Positions 52,320 to 56,092 of a stretch of 56,092 nucleotides of DNA are shown piece after piece. The translations under genes were made by a program, and so were the position numbers. This DNA is from Candidatus Methanoperedentaceae archaeon (GTDB lineage Archaea; Halobacteriota; Methanosarcinia; Methanosarcinales; Methanoperedenaceae): positions 1-56,092 of the forward strand of contig PQAS01000011.1 of assembly GCA_003104905.1 (NCBI GenBank), written 5' to 3'. A model generated the notes under the pieces. It saw nothing but the letters and a program-made list of their open reading frames with translations, searched no databases and had not been told where the DNA came from. How positions within the stretch are numbered: position 1 is the first letter of the stretch; each line of letters starts with the position of its first letter.

Positions 52320-55031
52320 ATGCCTAACGAAGCGCAATCAGGAAGTCCCGGCGGATGGGGTGGAGAATCCGGAAATAGTGATGGATCATCCACTCCTCCT
52401 CCAAGCAATGTAGGCGAAGGAATGGGTCCAGGGTATCATCCGGGAGAAAGTGGCGTTCCCGGTGGATGGGGAGCTACACAGGAGTCTGGAACAGGTGGAA
52501 CCACATCATCTACAACGCCATCAGAAGGAACTTATACAGATGCGCAGGGAAGACCAATAACAAGGGAACAGGCAATATTATCAGGACGAACGGACGCTCC
52601 TGGAGTATCGCAGTTCGAAAGGATCCAGGGTCTTAGTCCAGGATTGGGGCCTACACCTCCACCCCAATCAGGACCATCCCCGGAACTCCAGCCAAGGACA
52701 GAAATTCTTATTGGCCCTAAGCCTGGAGAATATGGATATCACGCAACCCCCATTAATCCAGCCGGATTGGGTTATGATCCATATTGGGCGATACATAGAC
52801 AAGATGAACCGAGATCTGACATCGGTGGAAAGATATTTGCAGGTGGTTCTCCGATAGGTAAATTTCTTGAAGCGATCCAGTCTCCATCCTTAGCCTATGA
52901 ATATCTTAAGTTTGACATCAATACGATAATGGGTGAATCCCCATCCGATATAGGAATACTGCAGGCAAGAGAAACATTCCTGGAAACAGTAAACGCCAGG
53001 CGAGAAAGTTATGGTTTGCCCGGAGCAGCAGCAATAGGAGTAACCGAAATAATGCCAGTCCAGGCTTATGCAGGCGGTGCATTATTCAAAGGGGGGACTC
53101 TTGCCCTACGTGTAGGATTAAGGGGAACATCAAGTGCTATTGGATCTAATATTGTAGCCAGAGGATTATTAGCCAGTGAAAAGGCAGTTGAACCACTTGC
53201 CATCGTTGGCGGGGCTGGAATTGCAGGAAAAGAACTTGCAACCACATATCAAACAGAGGGCGGGGCAGGGGCAGCAGCGCAAGCTACGATTATGGCAGGA
53301 TCCTTACCTTTTGCAATGGCGGGATGGAAAAAAACAGGCAATTTATACAGCAAAATACTCGTACATAGAAGAACTGAAGTTACTGCCCCTGTATCTCCGG
53401 AGGTATTGAGGGGAGAACATTCATTCCCAACAACAGAACCAGGAACTACCCCTAACGAATTAATATCCGGGTTCAAGACGGATAAAGGATTGCGCGGATA
53501 TCATGCCACAGGAGAATCATTGGGGAAAGAGGTTACTGTAGCCAATTCACCAAAAAGACCGTCTGATGTCGGTGGACTATATGTTTCGCCTTATGAATAT
53601 GGAACATCCCCGCACTTCCTAAGAGTTAATACGGAATATAGCGGCGGGATAAAAGAATTCCTGAAAGGATTTTTGCAATCTGAACCCCTGAATCCAACTG
53701 TAATGAATATCCAGCTGAAGGACGTAGGAAGACTGCCAAAAGACATAAGGTATTTACCAAAAGATCCAACTGGTCGCTATTCTGTAGCCAGGGAATTTAT
53801 GGGGGAATCCGCAGAACCCGGGAAAGCTTATCTTACCCCTAAACTTGAAAATACATTATCGAGTGGAGGTGCAGCTGAAGCTGAAGCAGTTATATCGCCA
53901 GGTACATCAATAACAAGAATAGAGGCAGCAAAATTTTTCAAATATAAAGGACGAAGCATTCCAATAGACGAATTTGCTGCCAGTGGAGAGGGCGTAGCAG
54001 CAACATCAAAGGCAACAATTTCTGAAACAGGAAATTATGGTTATAGAAGAACAACCATTCCTCCTATCTCTTCAAATATAGTAAGCAGCTTTAACATGCC
54101 AACCTTGCCAGTGGCGAGGGCAGAGGCTACACAGGAAGATTATATCGCTGCATATAATGCGGCAAGGGAAGCAGCGAGACAACAGACATATGGGAATGAC
54201 ATTACAGCTGTCCATCAACCTAAAAGCCCTGGCAGAGTGGACACACTTAGAGGAAAAAAGCATGCTGAAGATCTGGCAAATACTATTATAAAGGATCTAA
54301 AAAGCGGTGGTATGAATGTGGAATATAACAAGAGAACTGCCACCATAGAAAAAGTTTCGGATTCTTTTAACCAGGCTGCTGAACCTGTACTTGATATTGT
54401 GTATTTCAACAAAGCAAAAGATCAGAGGTCAACAGCATTTGATAAAGGATTCGCAAGTGAAGATCTAACCGGAATGAATGCATTTAGTGTTGATTTGAGA
54501 AAAACTCAACAACCCGGAGATTTATCGATTTTAGCAAAATATTATGGAAACAATCCTGCAGATGTTCCCATATTATTTCCCGATGTAGAGTTTGGCGGAA
54601 GATCAGAAAATTTCAATAAACAAATGAGGTATAGAAAGACTAGAAAGGTAAGAGAAGACATCAGAGAAAGCTCCTATAGACCCAATTCAGGGACTTATAC
54701 GCCACCAAGAAGAACAGATAGGATAACTTATAGACCTGAAGTTCCTGCTCCATATAGACCGGATTATGGGAGACCTGGAAGACCATATGATGGGACATTT
54801 AGAACTCCTCCTTATAAGCCACCTACGATAGATATCAAAATACCTGGAATTCCAGGATATCCAAAGAAAAAATCAAATGATACTGACGAAAATACAGCAG
54901 AAATAAAGATAAATAACAAATATTTTAGAACTGCAAGAAAATCACCAATTGCAGCTGCATCCATTGATCTAAGTGGAATACGAAAAGCAATGGGAATAGC
55001 AACTCCTAAAAGAAGACGGGGGCGTAAGTAA
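52320..55031 (+). CDS. 903-residue element protein with ADP-ribosyltransferase-like motifs
   Basis: Low-complexity Gly/Ser/Pro-rich start (1-140), a long middle with an Ala/Gly-rich hydrophobic segment (about 230-335), a possible ART domain (about 385-545) and a Pro/Arg/Tyr-rich tail (about 750-840) ending KRRRGRK. The ART-like motifs are RGYHATGES (393-399), GLYVSPYEYG (419-428) and EAEAVISPGTSITRI (about 521-535). They are in the order and spacing of H/R, Y and E motifs, with the E-x-E plus P-G-T pattern typical of toxin-type ARTs. A secreted or injected effector, or a virion protein fused to one, is possible. The size, position and basic tail suggest a large particle protein. Confidence 0.6.
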   Translation: MPNEAQSGSPGGWGGESGNSDGSSTPPPSNVGEGMGPGYHPGESGVPGGWGATQESGTGGTTSSTTPSEGTYTDAQGRPITREQAILSGRTDAPGVSQFERIQGLSPGLGPTPPPQSGPSPELQPRTEILIGPKPGEYGYHATPINPAGLGYDPYWAIHRQDEPRSDIGGKIFAGGSPIGKFLEAIQSPSLAYEYLKFDINTIMGESPSDIGILQARETFLETVNARRESYGLPGAAAIGVTEIMPVQAYAGGALFKGGTLALRVGLRGTSSAIGSNIVARGLLASEKAVEPLAIVGGAGIAGKELATTYQTEGGAGAAAQATIMAGSLPFAMAGWKKTGNLYSKILVHRRTEVTAPVSPEVLRGEHSFPTTEPGTTPNELISGFKTDKGLRGYHATGESLGKEVTVANSPKRPSDVGGLYVSPYEYGTSPHFLRVNTEYSGGIKEFLKGFLQSEPLNPTVMNIQLKDVGRLPKDIRYLPKDPTGRYSVAREFMGESAEPGKAYLTPKLENTLSSGGAAEAEAVISPGTSITRIEAAKFFKYKGRSIPIDEFAASGEGVAATSKATISETGNYGYRRTTIPPISSNIVSSFNMPTLPVARAEATQEDYIAAYNAAREAARQQTYGNDITAVHQPKSPGRVDTLRGKKHAEDLANTIIKDLKSGGMNVEYNKRTATIEKVSDSFNQAAEPVLDIVYFNKAKDQRSTAFDKGFASEDLTGMNAFSVDLRKTQQPGDLSILAKYYGNNPADVPILFPDVEFGGRSENFNKQMRYRKTRKVREDIRESSYRPNSGTYTPPRRTDRITYRPEVPAPYRPDYGRPGRPYDGTFRTPPYKPPTIDIKIPGIPGYPKKKSNDTDENTAEIKINNKYFRTARKSPIAAASIDLSGIRKAMGIATPKRRRGRK

Positions 55032-55246
55032 TGGGCTTATTCAAATTTCTTCCATTCAATACGTTAAGGATTATCTACAACGACTTGTCCGATGCAAGTA
55101 AAGAAAAGAAAGCACGCGAAGATGCAATGAAAGAAGCTGGATTGGATCCACAAAATTATTGGAATTGGTCAATTGAAGATCACGAAAAAGAAAGAGCAAT
55201 CGGAAAACGATTATTCAAAGAGCGCGGAATTAAACGAGAGTGGTAA
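55031..55246 (+). CDS. Element small charged protein, 71 residues
   Basis: Soluble, helical (NDLSDASKEKKAREDAMKEAGLDPQNYW ... HEKERAIGKRLFKERGIKREW). It overlaps the 903-residue gene by one base (TAATG) and shares its transcript. Unknown function. Confidence 0.55.
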   Translation: MGLFKFLPFNTLRIIYNDLSDASKEKKAREDAMKEAGLDPQNYWNWSIEDHEKERAIGKRLFKERGIKREW

Positions 55247-55276
55247 TATACGACAATCAGAGACTTTCCATTTATG

Positions 55277-55496
55277 ATTCTGTCCAGGTCCTCCAGCTGG
55301 CCAACGAGTTCCGGAAGGACAGAAAAGAATTCTGTCTCTCCGGAGATCTTTGCAGCTGCTTCCCTGGAAGACAGAAATCATTCTGTCCTGAACACACCCG
55401 GATATCCGGAAGGATCTCTAAGAATCAATGGACAGAATAAGGATCATCTTTCTGTCCTTGTTGCAGTCCTGCCGGCAGATCAGGACCATGACAGAA
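55277..55496. repeat. Array of four TTCTGTC...GACAGAA units (C, D, F, E)
   Basis: Units 55277-55324 (48 bp), 55329-55376 (48), 55380-55437 (58) and 55449-55496 (48) each begin with (A/T)TTCTGTC and end with GACAGAA. Their interiors contain own palindromes (CCAGCTGG; CTCCGGAG and GCAGCTGC; CCGGATATCCGG; CTGCCGGCAG). Spacers are 3 to 11 bp. The region separates two gene blocks. Confidence 0.75.
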
Positions 55497-55522
55497 AATC
55501 ATTTCTTAAAGATGAAGGGGCT

Positions 55523-55783
55523 GTGGCATACCTGATATTCTATATTCTTGCTGCACTCTTTGTATTCGGAATATCATATGCAATATTAAACGATGTTAAG
55601 GATCAAGTTGCATTGCCAATATGGAATTACTTAAGCCCATTGGGTGGAGATCTCAATGATTCTGAAGGGCAATGGGGATTTGATTTTTTAAATTTTTTAT
55701 TATCAATGTCAGTCACGTTTTTTGTAATTGGCCTGATGTGGTTTGCTAAACAAATGGCACAAAAACCAGAAGTTCCGTGGTGA
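55523..55783 (+). CDS. Element membrane protein, two helices
   Basis: The open frame runs back through the repeat array to 55274, but the array part is not protein-like. GTG 55523 after GATGAAGGGG gives an 86-residue protein with helices near 2-22 (AYLIFYILAALFVFGISYAI) and 58-76 (FLLSMSVTFFVIGLMWFA). The start resembles that of the next gene in sequence context (CTTAAA-GATGAA). Unknown function, possibly envelope. Confidence 0.6.
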   Translation: MAYLIFYILAALFVFGISYAILNDVKDQVALPIWNYLSPLGGDLNDSEGQWGFDFLNFLLSMSVTFFVIGLMWFAKQMAQKPEVPW

Positions 55784-55822
55784 TATCAAACGAACAACTT
55801 CTTAAAAGATGAAAGCGGCACA

Positions 55823-56062
55823 ATGATAATATACTGGATACTGGCGCTTTTCGGGGTATTATTGATTTTAATATCCTATGCTTTCACAATTCCCCTGGGA
55901 AATATCTTGATTAATGCATTCACAATAAACGGAGCTCCTATTGCACAGATGATGTGGATCCGCACAATGACAATATGGGGATTTGCTATTATGGGCGTGC
56001 TATGCCTCATGATAGCGTTCATGGCGAGCTATAAACGAACATATGATCAGGGATTGAGGTAA
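55823..56062 (+). CDS. Element membrane protein, two helices
   Basis: A 79-residue protein with helices near 3-24 (YWILALFGVLLILISYAFTI) and 46-68 (TMTIWGFAIMGVLCLMIAFMA). Size and layout resemble the previous gene, so the two may be distant paralogues or partners. Unknown family. Confidence 0.6.
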   Translation: MIIYWILALFGVLLILISYAFTIPLGNILINAFTINGAPIAQMMWIRTMTIWGFAIMGVLCLMIAFMASYKRTYDQGLR

Positions 56063-56065
56063 ACC

Positions 56066-56092
56066 ATGATTCAAGTTGTGGCGTTAAAATTC
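56066..56092 (+). CDS. Start of a further element gene, cut by the window end
   Basis: An ATG at 56066, four bases after the previous stop, opens a frame (MIQVVALKF) that runs off the window. Confidence 0.4.

Noticed and set aside
55277-55496. CRISPR array
   Set aside because: The repeats are short inverted pairs bounding each unit, not identical direct repeats separated by unique spacers, and no cas gene is present.
39660-56092. Borg-type extrachromosomal element
   Set aside because: No long inverted terminal repeats or genome-wide tandem repeats in genes are seen, and the gene set is small and virus- or plasmid-like.

Overview
The window reads as a stretch of archaeal chromosome, most likely from a methanotrophic or methanogenic member of the Methanosarcinales, with Candidatus Methanoperedens (ANME-2d) the best guess. 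Archaeal markers are the Hef nuclease-helicase, a PIN-ATPase of the PINA type, the archaeal early shikimate pair (ADH synthase and 3-dehydroquinate synthase II), a Taw2-like wyosine enzyme, NcsA/TtuA, and TATA-type promoters. Five large secreted multiheme cytochromes in a row (13 to 16 haem sites each) point to extracellular electron transfer. The lineage is an inference; no rRNA or mcr gene is present.

Layout. 1-3.84 kb: secreted proteins on the plus strand, namely the end of a LamG/InlB-repeat surface protein, an exported protein with fourteen exact 18-residue helical repeats, and a small lipoprotein. 3.86-14.94 kb: five minus-strand multiheme cytochrome paralogues sharing one C-terminal module, each preceded by a GGATAGGA box. 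15.0-36.2 kb: core genes for tRNA modification, homoserine/ACT, PINA, an aconitase-family enzyme, aromatic amino-acid entry, SDR and FAD oxidoreductases, an amino-acid permease, SOD plus desulforedoxin, methyltransferases and Hef. A mono-haem protein with Pro-rich and His-Lys-Glu tails at 19.2 kb has an array of palindromic operators upstream.

36.3-39.6 kb is a scarred zone: an intron-containing tRNA-Glu, an intact VapBC pair with a palindromic operator, a tiny AbrB-like gene, broken nucleotidyltransferase (MNT) and HEPN genes, a TPR gene and a tRNA 3'-end-like fragment.

39.7 kb to the window end is a mobile element, virus-like or plasmid-like, with every confident gene on the plus strand and mostly overlapping. 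An early module of small unknown proteins ends in a complete MCM helicase. A 1.2 kb non-coding block with iterons and 50-bp direct repeats follows and is a candidate replication origin. The late module holds a prepilin-peptidase-like protease, two tandem paralogous proteins with two membrane helices (possible virion or envelope proteins), further membrane proteins, a Zot/packaging-like ATPase, and a 903-residue protein with motifs of an ADP-ribosyltransferase fold. The right end and any integrase lie outside the window.

The most novel signal is a family of quasi-palindromic units bounded by TTCTGTC and GACAGAA. At least five are exactly 48 bp long and one is 58 bp. They sit in three non-coding gaps of the element, each directly upstream of a late gene block, and shortened 29-bp relatives lie after mcm. 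A host-type operator, TTCGTA-N4-TACGAA, occurs both upstream of the mono-haem protein and at the element's early promoter.
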